Shown one piece after another: positions 34,251 through 44,412 of a stretch of DNA of 64,000 bases. Under the pieces are notes generated by a model. The model did no database searches. It saw nothing but the letters and a program-made list of their open reading frames with translations, and was not told the DNA's origin. Position 1 is the stretch's first letter, and every line of letters begins with the position of its first letter. The DNA comes from Arenimonas composti TR7-09 = DSM 18010. Lineage in GTDB: Bacteria; Pseudomonadota; Gammaproteobacteria; Xanthomonadales; Xanthomonadaceae. Made by a program: the position numbers and the translations under genes. The stretch spans positions 1-64,000 of the forward strand of contig NZ_AUFF01000011.1 of assembly GCF_000426365.1 (NCBI RefSeq). Direction: 5' to 3'.

Positions 34251-37200
34251 GCCGCGTGCTCCCGACGGGCCACCAGCCGGCGCACCGTCACGAAGAACAG
34301 CGGGATGAAGAAGATGCCGAGGAAGGTGCCGAACAGCATGCCGCCGATCACGCCGGTGCCGATCGCCTTCTGCGCACCCGAACCGGCGCCGGTGGCGATC
34401 GCCAGCGGCAGCACGCCGAAGCCGAACGCGATCGAGGTCATCAGGATCGGCCGCAGGCGGTCGCCGATCGCGGCGAGCGTCGCCTCGACCAGGCCCATGC
34501 CCTTCTCGACGTTCGCCTTCGCGAACTCGATGATCAGCACCGCGTTCTTGCTCGACAGGCCGACGGTGGTGAGCAGGCCGACCTGGAAGTAGACGTCGCG
34601 CTCGAGCCCGCGCAGCCAGGTGAACAGCACCGCGCCGAGGATGCCCAGCGGCACCACCAGCAGCACCGACGTCGGGATCGACCAGCTTTCGTACAGCGCC
34701 GCCAGGCACAGGAACACGATCAGCAGCGACAGCGCGTACAGGATCGGCGTCTGCGCGTCGGCCACGCGTTCCTGGTACGACGCGCCGCTCCACTGCAGCG
34801 AGAAGCCCTGCGGCAGCTCGGCGGCCAGCCGCTCCATCTCCGCCATCGCCGCACCGGAACTCACGCCGGGCGCCGGCTCGCCGGTGAGGTTGACCGCCGG
34901 CACGCCGTTGTAGCGCTCCAGGCGCGGCGAACCGTATTCCCAGTGCGTGGTCGCGAACGCGGTGAACGGCACCATCTCGCCGGCGCGGCTGCGCACGTAC
35001 CACTGCGAGAAGTCCTCCGGCACCATGCGGAACGGCGCGTCGGCCTGCACGTACACGCGCTTGACGCGGCCGCGGTCGATGAAGTCGTCGACGTAGCGTC
35101 CGCCCCAGGCGACCGACAGCGTCGCGTTGATCTCGGCGATCGACACGCCCAGCGCTTCCGCGCGCTCGGTGTCGACGTCGATGCGGAACTGCGGCGTGTC
35201 CTCCTGGCCGTTAGGGCGCACGCCCTGCAGTACCAGCGGGCGCTGCGCGGCGGCGCCGAGCAGCTGGTTGCGCGCCGCCATCAGCGCCTCGTGGCCCTGG
35301 CCGGTGACGTCCTGCAGGTAGAGGTTGAAGCCGCCGGAGGTGCCGAGCTCCATCACCGGCGGCGGCGCCACCGGGAACACCATCGCGTCGCGGATCGGCG
35401 CGAACGCGCCCCAGGCGCGGCCGAGGATCGCCTCGACGCTGGACTCCGGCGTCGTGCGCTCGTCCCACTCCTTCAGCTTCACGAACACCATCGCGTTGTT
35501 CTGGCCGCTGCCGGCGAAGCTGAAGCCCTGCACCGCGAACACCGACTCGATGTGCTCGGCCTCGTTCTTCATGTAGTGGTCCTCGACCAGCTGCATGACG
35601 TTGGCGGTGCGCTCCTGGGTGGCGCCGACCGGGGTCTGGATGATCGTGAACAGCACGCCCTGGTCCTCGTCCGGCAGGAACGACGACGGCACCGACTTGT
35701 AGATCCAGCCCATCGCGATCGCCAGCGCGACGAACAGCACGAGGAAGCGGCCGCTGCGCTTGAGGATGCCGCCGACCGCGCCCTGGTAACGGCGCTTGCC
35801 GGTGTCGAACGTGCGGTTGAACCAGCCGAAGAAGCCGGTCTCGCCGTGGTGTTCGCCCTTCTTCAGCGGCTTGAGCATCGTCGCGCACAGCGCCGGCGTC
35901 AGCACGATCGCGACCAGCACCGACAGCGCCATCGCCGAGACGATGGTCGCGGTGAACTGGCGGTAGATGACGCCGGTGGAGCCTTCGAGGAAGCCCATCG
36001 GCACGAACACCGCCGCCAGCACCAGGCCGATGCCGACGAGGGCGCCGGTGATCTGGTCCATCGACTTGCGCGTGGCCTCGACGGGGCTCAGGCCCTCCTC
36101 GCTCATCACGCGCTCGACGTTCTCGACGACGACGATCGCGTCGTCGACCAGCAGGCCGATCGCGAGCACCATCGCGAACATCGTCAGCATGTTGATCGAG
36201 AACCCGAACGCCAGCAGCACGCCGAGCGTGCCCAGCAGCACCACCGGCACCGCGATCGTCGGGATCAGCGTCGCGCGGAAGTTCTGCAGGAACAGGAAGA
36301 TCACGCAGAACACCAGCACCACCGCCTCGAGCAGGGTCTTCACGACCTCGTGGATCGAGACGCGCACGAACGGGGTGGTGTCGAACGGGGTGACGACCTT
36401 CAGGCCCGCCGGGAAGGTCGGGCGCAGCTGCTCCATCAGCGCCTGCACGCCGTCGGCGGTCTGCAGCGCATTGGCGCCGGTGGCCATCATCACGGCGACG
36501 CCGGACGCCGGCTTGCCGTTGTAACGGCTGACCACGCCGTAGGCTTCCGAGCCGAGTTCGACGCGGGCGATGTCGCCGAGCCGCAGCACGGAGCCGTCGC
36601 TGTTGCTGCGGATCACGATGTCGCGGAACTGCTCCGGCGTCTGCAGGCGGTCGTTGCCGGTGATCGTGGCGTTGATCTGCTGGCCGTCGATCGCCGGGGT
36701 GCCGCCGAGCTGGCCGATCGCGACCTGGGCGTTCTGCGCCTGGATCGCCGCGATCACCTCGCTCGGGGTCAGCCGGTAGGTGTTGAGCTTGCCCGGGTCG
36801 AGCCAGATGCGCATCGCGTACTTGCCGCCGAACACCTGCACGCCGCCGACCCCAGGTACACGGCTCAGCGGATCGACGATCGTCGACGACACGTAGTCGC
36901 TGATGTCGTTGCGGTCCATCGAGCCGTCTTCGCTGACGAAGCCGAGCACGAGCAGGAAGCCGGCGCTGGCCTTGTTCACGCCGATGCCCTGCTGCTGCAC
37001 GATCTGTGGCAGCAGTGCGGTCGCCAGCTGCAGCTTGTTCTGCACCTGCACCTGGGCGATGTCCGGATCGGTGCCGGACTTGAAGGTCAGCGTCACCGAA
37101 ACGGAACCGTTCGAATCGCTGGTCGACGACATGTAGTCGAGGCCGTCGAGGCCGGTCATCGCCTGCTCGATGATCTGCGTCACCGAGTTCTCGACCGCCT

Positions 37201-37366
37201 GCGCGGACGCGCCGGGGTAGGAGGCGTTGATCGTCACCGACGGCGGCGCGATCGTCGGGTAGCGCGAGATCGGCAGCCGGGTCAGCGCCAGCGCGCCGGC
37301 CAGCATCACGATGATCGCGATCACCCACGCGAAGATCGGGCGATCGATGAAGAAGCGGGCGAGCAT
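34247..37366 (-). CDS. RND multidrug efflux pump inner-membrane transporter (AcrB/MexB type)
   Basis: A 1039-residue proton-driven pump of the HAE-1 family. It starts [19 protein letters not shown]. The proton-relay aspartates lie in [20 protein letters not shown] (membrane helix 4). The porter-domain segments [18 protein letters not shown] and [16 protein letters not shown] and the second-half repeat [16 protein letters not shown] are canonical. Length fits hydrophobe/amphiphile pumps. It needs the adaptor encoded three bases upstream and a TolC-type outer channel, which is not encoded here. Confidence 0.96.
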   Translation of the reverse strand: MLARFFIDRPIFAWVIAIIVMLAGALALTRLPISRYPTIAPPSVTINASYPGASAQAVENSVTQIIEQAMTGLDGLDYMSSTSDSNGSVSVTLTFKSGTDPDIAQVQVQNKLQLATALLPQIVQQQGIGVNKASAGFLLVLGFVSEDGSMDRNDISDYVSSTIVDPLSRVPGVGGVQVFGGKYAMRIWLDPGKLNTYRLTPSEVIAAIQAQNAQVAIGQLGGTPAIDGQQINATITGNDRLQTPEQFRDIVIRSNSDGSVLRLGDIARVELGSEAYGVVSRYNGKPASGVAVMMATGANALQTADGVQALMEQLRPTFPAGLKVVTPFDTTPFVRVSIHEVVKTLLEAVVLVFCVIFLFLQNFRATLIPTIAVPVVLLGTLGVLLAFGFSINMLTMFAMVLAIGLLVDDAIVVVENVERVMSEEGLSPVEATRKSMDQITGALVGIGLVLAAVFVPMGFLEGSTGVIYRQFTATIVSAMALSVLVAIVLTPALCATMLKPLKKGEHHGETGFFGWFNRTFDTGKRRYQGAVGGILKRSGRFLVLFVALAIAMGWIYKSVPSSFLPDEDQGVLFTIIQTPVGATQERTANVMQLVEDHYMKNEAEHIESVFAVQGFSFAGSGQNNAMVFVKLKEWDERTTPESSVEAILGRAWGAFAPIRDAMVFPVAPPPVMELGTSGGFNLYLQDVTGQGHEALMAARNQLLGAAAQRPLVLQGVRPNGQEDTPQFRIDVDTERAEALGVSIAEINATLSVAWGGRYVDDFIDRGRVKRVYVQADAPFRMVPEDFSQWYVRSRAGEMVPFTAFATTHWEYGSPRLERYNGVPAVNLTGEPAPGVSSGAAMAEMERLAAELPQGFSLQWSGASYQERVADAQTPILYALSLLIVFLCLAALYESWSIPTSVLLVVPLGILGAVLFTWLRGLERDVYFQVGLLTTVGLSSKNAVLIIEFAKANVEKGMGLVEATLAAIGDRLRPILMTSIAFGFGVLPLAIATGAGSGAQKAIGTGVIGGMLFGTFLGIFFIPLFFVTVRRLVARREHAA

Positions 37367-37369
37367 CGG

Positions 37370-38542
37370 TCAGCCCTCCGTCGGCGCGGGCGTGCCGGCC
37401 TCGACCGCCGGCGCCGCCTCGCTGCCGCGCTCGACTGCGGTGGCCGGGGCGCCCGGCTGCACCTTCTGCAGGCCCTCGACGATCACCCGGTCGCCGGCCT
37501 GCAGGCCGGATTCGATCAGCCACTGGTCGCCGACCGTGCGGCTGGCGACGACGGTGCGCGCCTCGACGATGCCTTCGGCGTTCACGACCAGCGCGGTGGC
37601 ATTGCCCTTCGGATCGCGGCTGATGCCCTGCTGCGGCGCGAGGATGCCGTCCTGGCGCTGGCCCATCGCCACCGCCGCGCGCACGTACATGCCGGGCAGC
37701 AGCAGGTTGTCCGGGTTCGGCACGCGCACGCGCAGCGCGTAGCTGCCGGTGCCCGGGTCGACGGTGACGTCGGCGAACTCGAGCTGGCCGGCGTGCGCGT
37801 ATTCGCTGCCGTCCTCGAGCAGGATGCGCACCGGCACGGCGCCGTCCTGCGACAGCCGGCCGGCCTCGATCTCGCGGCGCAGCTGCAGCCATTCGCTGCT
37901 GGACTGGGTCAGGTCGACGTAGACGGTGTCGAGCTGCTGGATCGTCGCCAGCGGCGCTTCCTGGTTGGCGGTCACGAGGGCGCCCGGGGTGACGCTGGAC
38001 TTGCCGATGCGGCCGCCGATCGGGGCGACGATGCGGGTGTAGCCGAGGTTGACCTCGGCGGCGCGCAGCGAGGCGCGCGCGGCGGCGACTTCGGCGGCGG
38101 CGGCAGCGGCGGCGGCCTGCACCGTCTCGTTGTCCTGGGCGCTGACGAGGTTGCTGCCGACCAGGCGGGTCGAACGCACGGCGGCCAGGCGGGCCGATTC
38201 CGCGGTCGCCTCGGCGCGCGCCAGGTTGGCGCGGGCGGTGTCGGCGGCGGCGCGGTAGCTGGCGTCGTCGAGCTGGTACAGCGGCTGCCCGGCGGCCACG
38301 ACGCTGCCTTCCTCGAACAGGCGGCGCTCGACGATGCCGGTCGCCTGCGGGCGGACCTCGGCCACCAGCACTGGTACGGTGCGGCCGGCGAGTTCGCGGG
38401 TCAGCGACACCGGCTGCGCCTTCAGGGTGACGACGGTGACGGCCGGCGGCGGCGGCGACGGCGGCGCTTCGGGTTCACCACCACAGGCGGAAACGAGCAG
38501 GCAGCCGGCCAGCGCCGGAGCAAGGAGTCGGAGACGGGCCAT
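37370..38542 (-). CDS. RND efflux periplasmic adaptor lipoprotein (AcrA/MexA type)
   Basis: A 390-residue membrane-fusion protein. The ATG at 38542 leads into a lipoprotein signal with lipobox VSAC (Cys about 21); the 42 residues of open frame before it hold the operator and are not coding. The lipoyl/hairpin region includes RPQATGIVERRLFEEGSVV, YQLDDASYRAA, a long Ala/Arg-rich coiled coil and NLGYTRIVAPIGGRIGKSS. The beta-barrel part ends in GLQAGDRVIVEGLQKVQPG. It is the first gene of the operon adaptor-pump-TetR. Confidence 0.95.
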   Translation of the reverse strand: MARLRLLAPALAGCLLVSACGGEPEAPPSPPPPAVTVVTLKAQPVSLTRELAGRTVPVLVAEVRPQATGIVERRLFEEGSVVAAGQPLYQLDDASYRAAADTARANLARAEATAESARLAAVRSTRLVGSNLVSAQDNETVQAAAAAAAAEVAAARASLRAAEVNLGYTRIVAPIGGRIGKSSVTPGALVTANQEAPLATIQQLDTVYVDLTQSSSEWLQLRREIEAGRLSQDGAVPVRILLEDGSEYAHAGQLEFADVTVDPGTGSYALRVRVPNPDNLLLPGMYVRAAVAMGQRQDGILAPQQGISRDPKGNATALVVNAEGIVEARTVVASRTVGDQWLIESGLQAGDRVIVEGLQKVQPGAPATAVERGSEAAPAVEAGTPAPTEG

Positions 38543-38589
38543 CGGAGATCTCGAATGGGGCGAGCCGGGCAGCGGGCCGGGCACGGCGG

Positions 38590-38607
38590 TGAATGAACGG
38601 TCACTCA
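38590..38607. promoter_or_regulatory. TetR-type operator candidate for the efflux operon
   Basis: TGAATGAACGGTCACTCA: seven-base half-sites around a four-base centre with one mismatch, a layout common for AcrR-class regulators. It is 48-65 bases upstream of the adaptor start in the 153-bp gap to bioD. Confidence 0.6.
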
Positions 38608-38695
38608 TTTTCTTCACGACGCTGCGCAAGTCAAGGCCCGGAAGGGCGATGACCGGCCTGGAGGCCACGCCCGGATGCCGCGATGAAGCTGCCGT

Positions 38696-39382
38696 TCAGG
38701 TTCCGGGAAAGCCCGTCGGGAGCCTGTCGAGCTTCGGCGCGGCCTCCGGTGACCACGGCAGCACGCCCAGGCACGGGGCCGGCAGCGCCGCCGTCAGCAG
38801 CTGCAGATAGTCGGCATGGAATCGCCCCGGCGGCTCCACCGCATTGCCGATCCAGCCGGCGAGGCGGCAGCCGTCGGCCAGGACCGCGGCCGCGGTGAGG
38901 CGGGCATGGCTGAGGCAGCCCAGACGCAGGCCGACGACCAGCACCACCGGCAGCTGCAGCGCGCGCACGAGTTCCGACTGCTCGAAGGGGCGGCCGTCCG
39001 GGTGGTCGCCGAGCGGCGCCAGCCAGCCGCCGACGCCCTCGACGACGACGTGGTCGGCGCCGGCGGCGAGCTCGTGGAAGGCGGCGACCAGCGGCAGCAG
39101 CTTCGGCACCACGCCGGCGAGGCGGGCGGCGATCTGCGGCGCCGTGGCTTCGGGCAGCGCATAGGGGTTGACCAGCGCGTAGTCCGGGCGTGGATCACTG
39201 GCCGCCTGCAGCGCCAGCGCATCTTCGTTGCGCAGGCCGTCGGCGGTCGCGATGCAGCCGCTGGCCACCGGCTTCATGCCGACCGCGCGCGCGCCCTCGC
39301 GGCGCAGCGCATGCAGCAGCGCGACACTGGCGACGGACTTGCCGGCGCCGGTGTCGGTGCCGGTGACGTAGACCGCGCTCAC
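38696..39382 (-). CDS. bioD: dethiobiotin synthase
   Basis: A 228-residue ATP-dependent carboxylase that closes the ureido ring in biotin synthesis. The P-loop is VTGTDTGAGKS near the start (family consensus GTDTxxGKT/S). Other motifs are MKPVASGC, NPYALPEATAPQIAA and VVVEGVGGWLAPLGD. The GTG start at 39382 overlaps the stop of the TMEM175-like gene. The other bio genes are absent here, so bioD is split from its pathway. Confidence 0.93.
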   Translation of the reverse strand: MSAVYVTGTDTGAGKSVASVALLHALRREGARAVGMKPVASGCIATADGLRNEDALALQAASDPRPDYALVNPYALPEATAPQIAARLAGVVPKLLPLVAAFHELAAGADHVVVEGVGGWLAPLGDHPDGRPFEQSELVRALQLPVVLVVGLRLGCLSHARLTAAAVLADGCRLAGWIGNAVEPPGRFHADYLQLLTAALPAPCLGVLPWSPEAAPKLDRLPTGFPGT

Positions 39383-40137
39383 CCCGCCTCCCCTTCCGCC
39401 TGCCGCCGGCGCAGGCGCCGCTCGGCGCCCACCACGTAGGCCGGAATGGCGACGCCCAGCAGCATGTAGACGAACATCGGCAGGCCCGCCGTCACCGGCG
39501 CGGCCTGCGGCGACGGATAGCGCAGCAGCCAGCCGGCGATCAGCACGCTGATCAGGCCGGTACCGGCGAGGATGCCCTGGATCGTCATCTCGACCCGGGT
39601 GCCGTGCCGCTCGAGCGCGTCGAGCTGCAGCGCGTCCGCGCGCGCCAGCGCATGCCGGTTCAGCAGCCACAGCAGGCCGGCGAGTGCACTGAAGCCGAGC
39701 CCGTAGACGATGAAAGCCGTCTGCAGGTCGACCATCATGTCCTGCGACGAGAAACTCATGTCCGCCGGCACCCAGCCGCCGGTCAGCAGATGCAGGCCGC
39801 TCGCGATCACGATGCGCAGCGGATACACGTAGATCATCACCACCAGCACGAAGGCCATGCTGAGCACGGTCGCCCGCGCATCCTCGAGCCCGAAGCGCCG
39901 GCTCCAGCGGTTGTGCGCCGCCCAGAACATCGCGATCAGCACGAAGCAGGCGACGAACACCGGCGTACGTTTCAGCGCCTCGCGCAGTTCGGCGAAACTC
40001 CCCGGCAGCTCGTCGCCGGCGATCACCAGCAGGGTCAGCGCGAACGCGAACGCGGCGTCGACGAAGGTCTCGAGCCGCGTCACCGACTGCCCGCGCAGCC
40101 GGAACCCGTCCTCGCGCGGTAGCTCATCCAGCTTCAT
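39379..40137 (-). CDS. TMEM175-family (DUF1211) potassium channel-like protein
   Basis: A 252-residue membrane protein with about six helices. The signature of the first helix is RLETFVDAAFAFALTLLVI, matching the R-x3-F(S/V)D motif that lines the pore in bacterial TMEM175 channels. A VFVACFVLIAMFWAAHNRW segment follows. Bacterial members conduct potassium weakly selectively as tetramers of six-helix subunits. It is co-translated with bioD by a four-base overlap, with no obvious functional link. Confidence 0.85.
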   Translation of the reverse strand: MKLDELPREDGFRLRGQSVTRLETFVDAAFAFALTLLVIAGDELPGSFAELREALKRTPVFVACFVLIAMFWAAHNRWSRRFGLEDARATVLSMAFVLVVMIYVYPLRIVIASGLHLLTGGWVPADMSFSSQDMMVDLQTAFIVYGLGFSALAGLLWLLNRHALARADALQLDALERHGTRVEMTIQGILAGTGLISVLIAGWLLRYPSPQAAPVTAGLPMFVYMLLGVAIPAYVVGAERRLRRRQAEGEAG

Positions 40138-40152
40138 CGAACCCCCAGACTC

Positions 40153-40178
40153 CGTAGGATCGCCTCCAGGCGCGATGC
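40153..40178. repeat. degenerate REP element
   Basis: CGTAGGATCGCCTCCAGGCG, then CGATGC: a decayed copy of the GTAGGAGCGCCTTCAGGCGCGATG repeat, upstream of the TMEM175-like gene and between divergent genes. Confidence 0.65.
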
Positions 40179-40262
40179 CCTTCCCGCACCACCCCCACCA
40201 CACCGACGAGTCTACCGACCCCCGCTGCTACACTGCCCCTCCCCCGCAATCCGCCGACGCCG

Positions 40263-40769
40263 ATGTTCCATGCCGAAGCCCTGAGCGGCGACAAGCCCGC
40301 CCGATACGCGCAACTGCTCGAACAGGCCCGCGGCCTGATGCACGGCGAGCCGGACCGCATCGCCAACGCCGCGAACCTGTCGTCGCTGGTGTTCCACGCG
40401 CTGCCGGACCTGAACTGGGTCGGCTTCTATTTCTTCGACGGCCGCGAACTCGTCGTCGGGCCTTTCCAGGGCCGCCCGGCCTGCGTGCGCATCGCCCTCG
40501 GCCGCGGCGTCTGCGGCAAGGCCGCGACGACCCGCGAAACGCAGCGGGTCGCCGACGTGCATGCCTTCCCGGGCCACATCGCCTGCGACGCCGCCTCGCG
40601 CTCGGAACTGGTGGTACCGCTGTACCTCGACGAGACCCTGGTCGGCGTGTTCGACCTCGACAGCCCGATCCCGGACCGCTTCGACGCCGATGACCAGCAC
40701 GGTCTCGAGGCGATCGCCGCGGCCTTCCTCGAATCGATGCAGGCGGCGTCCGCGCCGCAGGGAGAGTGA
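40263..40769 (+). CDS. msrC: GAF-domain free methionine-(R)-sulfoxide reductase
   Basis: A 168-residue GAF enzyme that repairs oxidised free methionine. The conserved catalytic cysteines appear in GRPACVRIALGRGVCGKAA and in GHIACDAASRSELVVPLY, the fRMsr pattern. The start (YAQLLEQARGLM) and WVGFYFFDG are also typical. A TACACT hexamer about 30 bases before the ATG may be a -10 box. It is followed at once by the TfoX-C gene; the two share a transcript that ends at the terminator at 41295. Confidence 0.93.
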   Translation: MFHAEALSGDKPARYAQLLEQARGLMHGEPDRIANAANLSSLVFHALPDLNWVGFYFFDGRELVVGPFQGRPACVRIALGRGVCGKAATTRETQRVADVHAFPGHIACDAASRSELVVPLYLDETLVGVFDLDSPIPDRFDADDQHGLEAIAAAFLESMQAASAPQGE

Positions 40770-40771
40770 CG

Positions 40772-41215
40772 ATGGATTCCGGCACCAAGCTGCGCAACAT
40801 CGGACCGAAGTCGGCGGCGTGGCTGCGCCAGACCGGCATCCGCACCCACGAGGACCTGGTCGCCGCCGGTTCGCTGGCCGCGTACGTGCGCGTCAAGCGC
40901 GCCGGCTTCAAGCCGAGCCTGAACCTGCTGTACGCGCTCGAGGGCGCGATCATGGGCTGCCACTGGCAGGAGATCCCGGAAGAACGCCGCAATGCCCTGG
41001 TCGCCGCGGCCACCGAGGAAGTGGCGAAACTGCCGTTGCCGAAGAACAAGCGCAAGCCGGTGCCGGGCGCGGTGACCACGGTCGAATACGCCCGCGAGGT
41101 GCGCGACGACGATGCCGGCGACGACGACGCCGATCGTGGTGGCGACGGCTTCGATGACGGCGACGCCGAAGACGGCCTCGACGCCCCCGGCGAAGGCCGC
41201 GGCGAGGCGGACTGA
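40772..41215 (+). CDS. TfoX C-terminal domain protein with acidic tail
   Basis: A 147-residue protein. The ATG at 40772 is preferred because GGGAGAG lies seven bases ahead; a GTG two codons earlier overlaps the msrC stop. The first 80 residues (LRNIGPKSAAWLRQTGI and LNLLYALEGAIMGCHWQEIP) are the helix-hairpin-helix-like TfoX_C domain without the TfoX_N half. The last 40 residues are a run of Asp/Gly/Glu repeats, probably disordered. The role is unknown; full TfoX proteins regulate competence. Confidence 0.85.
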   Translation: MDSGTKLRNIGPKSAAWLRQTGIRTHEDLVAAGSLAAYVRVKRAGFKPSLNLLYALEGAIMGCHWQEIPEERRNALVAAATEEVAKLPLPKNKRKPVPGAVTTVEYAREVRDDDAGDDDADRGGDGFDDGDAEDGLDAPGEGRGEAD

Positions 41216-41294
41216 ACCCGCCTGAACACACCTCCCGGGCGAGGTTGACCCGGCCGCCGGCAAGCGCGACGATGCGGACAAATCGATATCACCT

Positions 41295-41326
41295 GCGAGG
41301 CGCGGCCCCCCGCGCCTCGCTGCTTT
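41295..41326 (+). terminator. rho-independent terminator of msrC-tfoX-C
   Basis: Perfect ten-base arms GCGAGGCGCG and CGCGCCTCGC around a GCCCCC loop, followed by TGCTTTT. It is placed 80 bases after the TfoX-C stop and 15 bases before the rnk start, so rnk is either read through or has its own start signal within this gap. Confidence 0.87.
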
Positions 41327-41340
41327 TCCGGAGACCCGAG

Positions 41341-41739
41341 ATGTCCACGCTGCCGCCGATCATCCTGTCCACCCGCGACCTGCCGCGCCTGGAGTCGATG
41401 CTGGAAAACGCCACCGGGCCGGTCGCCGAGGCGCTGGAGGCGGAGCTGGTGCGCGCCGACGTGCGCACGCCGGACGCGCTGCCGGCCGACGTGGTCACGA
41501 TGAACTCGCAGGTCGTCTGCGTCGACGACGCCGGCAATTCGCAGACCGTTCGCCTGGTCTTCCCGAACGAGGCCGATGCCGCGACCGGCAAGGTCTCGGT
41601 GCTGGCGCCGGTCGGTGCCGCCCTGCTCGGCCTCACCGCCGGCCAGGCGATCGAATGGCCGCTGCCCGGCGGCCGCACGACGCGGATGCGCGTCGAGAAG
41701 GTGCTGTACCAGCCGGAAGCCGCCGGCGAGCCGGGCTGA
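41341..41739 (+). CDS. rnk: nucleoside diphosphate kinase regulator (Rnk, GreA-C fold)
   Basis: A 132-residue Rnk-family protein. It has an N-terminal short coiled coil (LPRLESMLEN ... VAEALEAELVRAD) and a C-terminal FKBP-like GreA/GreB domain with VVTMNSQVVCVDD, VRLVFPNEAD and VSVLAPVGAALLGLTAGQAI. Rnk binds RNA polymerase and affects nucleotide pools. It converges with the LOG gene; the stops are three bases apart. Confidence 0.9.
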   Translation: MSTLPPIILSTRDLPRLESMLENATGPVAEALEAELVRADVRTPDALPADVVTMNSQVVCVDDAGNSQTVRLVFPNEADAATGKVSVLAPVGAALLGLTAGQAIEWPLPGGRTTRMRVEKVLYQPEAAGEPG

Positions 41740-41742
41740 GTC

Positions 41743-42321
41743 CTAGCGCACGACCGCGTAGTTGCGGGCGTCCTCGCGCCACTTCGGGGTCGCGCGGATC
41801 GTCGGCAGCACGTCCTCGACGCGGTCGACCAGCGCCCACATCGCCGCGTGCTCCGGATTCATGAAGCGCTCGGCGATCACCTGTTCCATGAAGCCCTGCA
41901 GCGGCGCGTAGAACCCGCGCACGTTCAGCAGCACGATCGGGTTGAAGTAGATGCCCAGGCGCTTGAGGGTGATCGCCTCGAACAGTTCCTCGAGCGTGCC
42001 GCAACCGCCCGGAAGCGCGATCACCGCGTCGGAATCGGTCAGCAGCCTGTGCTTGCGCTCGCGCATGTCCTCGACGAGTTCGAGGTGGGTCAGGCCCGGG
42101 TGGCCCCATTCGAGGTCGGCCATGAAGCGCGGCAGGATGCCGATCACCTCGCCGCCGGCCGCCAGGGCGCCGTCGGCAAGTGAGCCCATCAGCCCCTGCG
42201 AACCGCCGCCGTAGACGACGCTGCAATGGGCGAGCGCGAGCGCCTCGCCGAGTTCGCGGGCGGCCTGGTGGAATTCCGGCGCGACGCGGGCGCTGGAGGC
42301 GGCGTAGACACAGATGCGCAT
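41743..42321 (-). CDS. LOG-family phosphoribohydrolase (TIGR00730)
   Basis: A 192-residue cytokinin-riboside monophosphate phosphoribohydrolase-like enzyme. It starts at the ATG at 42321 giving MRICVYAASSARV. The substrate loop is ALPGGCGTLEELFEAITLKR (PGGxGTxxE), and the nucleotide site VVYGGGSQGLMGSLADGAL is also present. Bacterial members release free bases from nucleotide monophosphates. A frame fusing it to the glmS antisense region is not real. Confidence 0.92.
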   Translation of the reverse strand: MRICVYAASSARVAPEFHQAARELGEALALAHCSVVYGGGSQGLMGSLADGALAAGGEVIGILPRFMADLEWGHPGLTHLELVEDMRERKHRLLTDSDAVIALPGGCGTLEELFEAITLKRLGIYFNPIVLLNVRGFYAPLQGFMEQVIAERFMNPEHAAMWALVDRVEDVLPTIRATPKWREDARNYAVVR

Positions 42322-42389
42322 GGGCGGGCCTCGAAGCAGGGGCGCCATTGTGCCACCCGCGGCCGTCGCCGCGGCCGGCGCGGCGCCGC

Positions 42390-44213
<1,824 letters not shown>

Positions 44214-44292
44214 AGGTCTGGGCTTTCCCCTGTAACGATCGGACGGAGTTTACGGGAATCCGGACCGACGCCCTGCTCCAGTGCGCCGCGGA

Positions 44293-44315
44293 CGTCCGCC
44301 GGACGCCGGCGGACG
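44293..44315. promoter_or_regulatory. 23-bp palindrome, likely enhancer for the sigma-54 activator
   Basis: CGTCCGCCGG, a three-base centre ACG, then the reverse complement: ten-base arms with no mismatch. Its centre is 57 bases ahead of the -24 element at 44361, i.e. about 80 bases before the expected transcription start. That is a usual distance for NtrC-type activator binding. Confidence 0.65.
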
Positions 44316-44358
44316 CCCATCCCCAGCCGAGTTGCCCTTTCATTTCAATGCCTTGCGG

Positions 44359-44375
44359 TTGGCACGGGTCCTGCA
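44359..44375 (+). promoter_or_regulatory. sigma-54 (-24/-12) promoter of the ABC exporter operon
   Basis: TTGGCACGGGTCCTGCA. The GG (44361-44362) and GC (44373-44374) are separated by exactly ten bases, and TGGCACG matches the -24 consensus fully; the -12 part reads CTGCA instead of TTGCA. It is 38 bases before the adaptor ATG. The operon itself encodes a sigma-54 activator. Confidence 0.85.
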
Positions 44376-44412
44376 TCGTAGGCCCCGGACGCCTCCACCC
44401 GCAGGGAAGACC

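Noticed and set aside
34238-38596. A 1452-residue plus-strand open frame across the RND operon
   Set aside because: Composition is Arg/His/Asp-rich without motifs; it is antisense to two certain genes (pump and adaptor) and part of the TetR gene.
44214-44292. glmS ribozyme/riboswitch upstream of glmS
   Set aside because: The leader is short with no conserved ribozyme core, and that element belongs to Gram-positive relatives.
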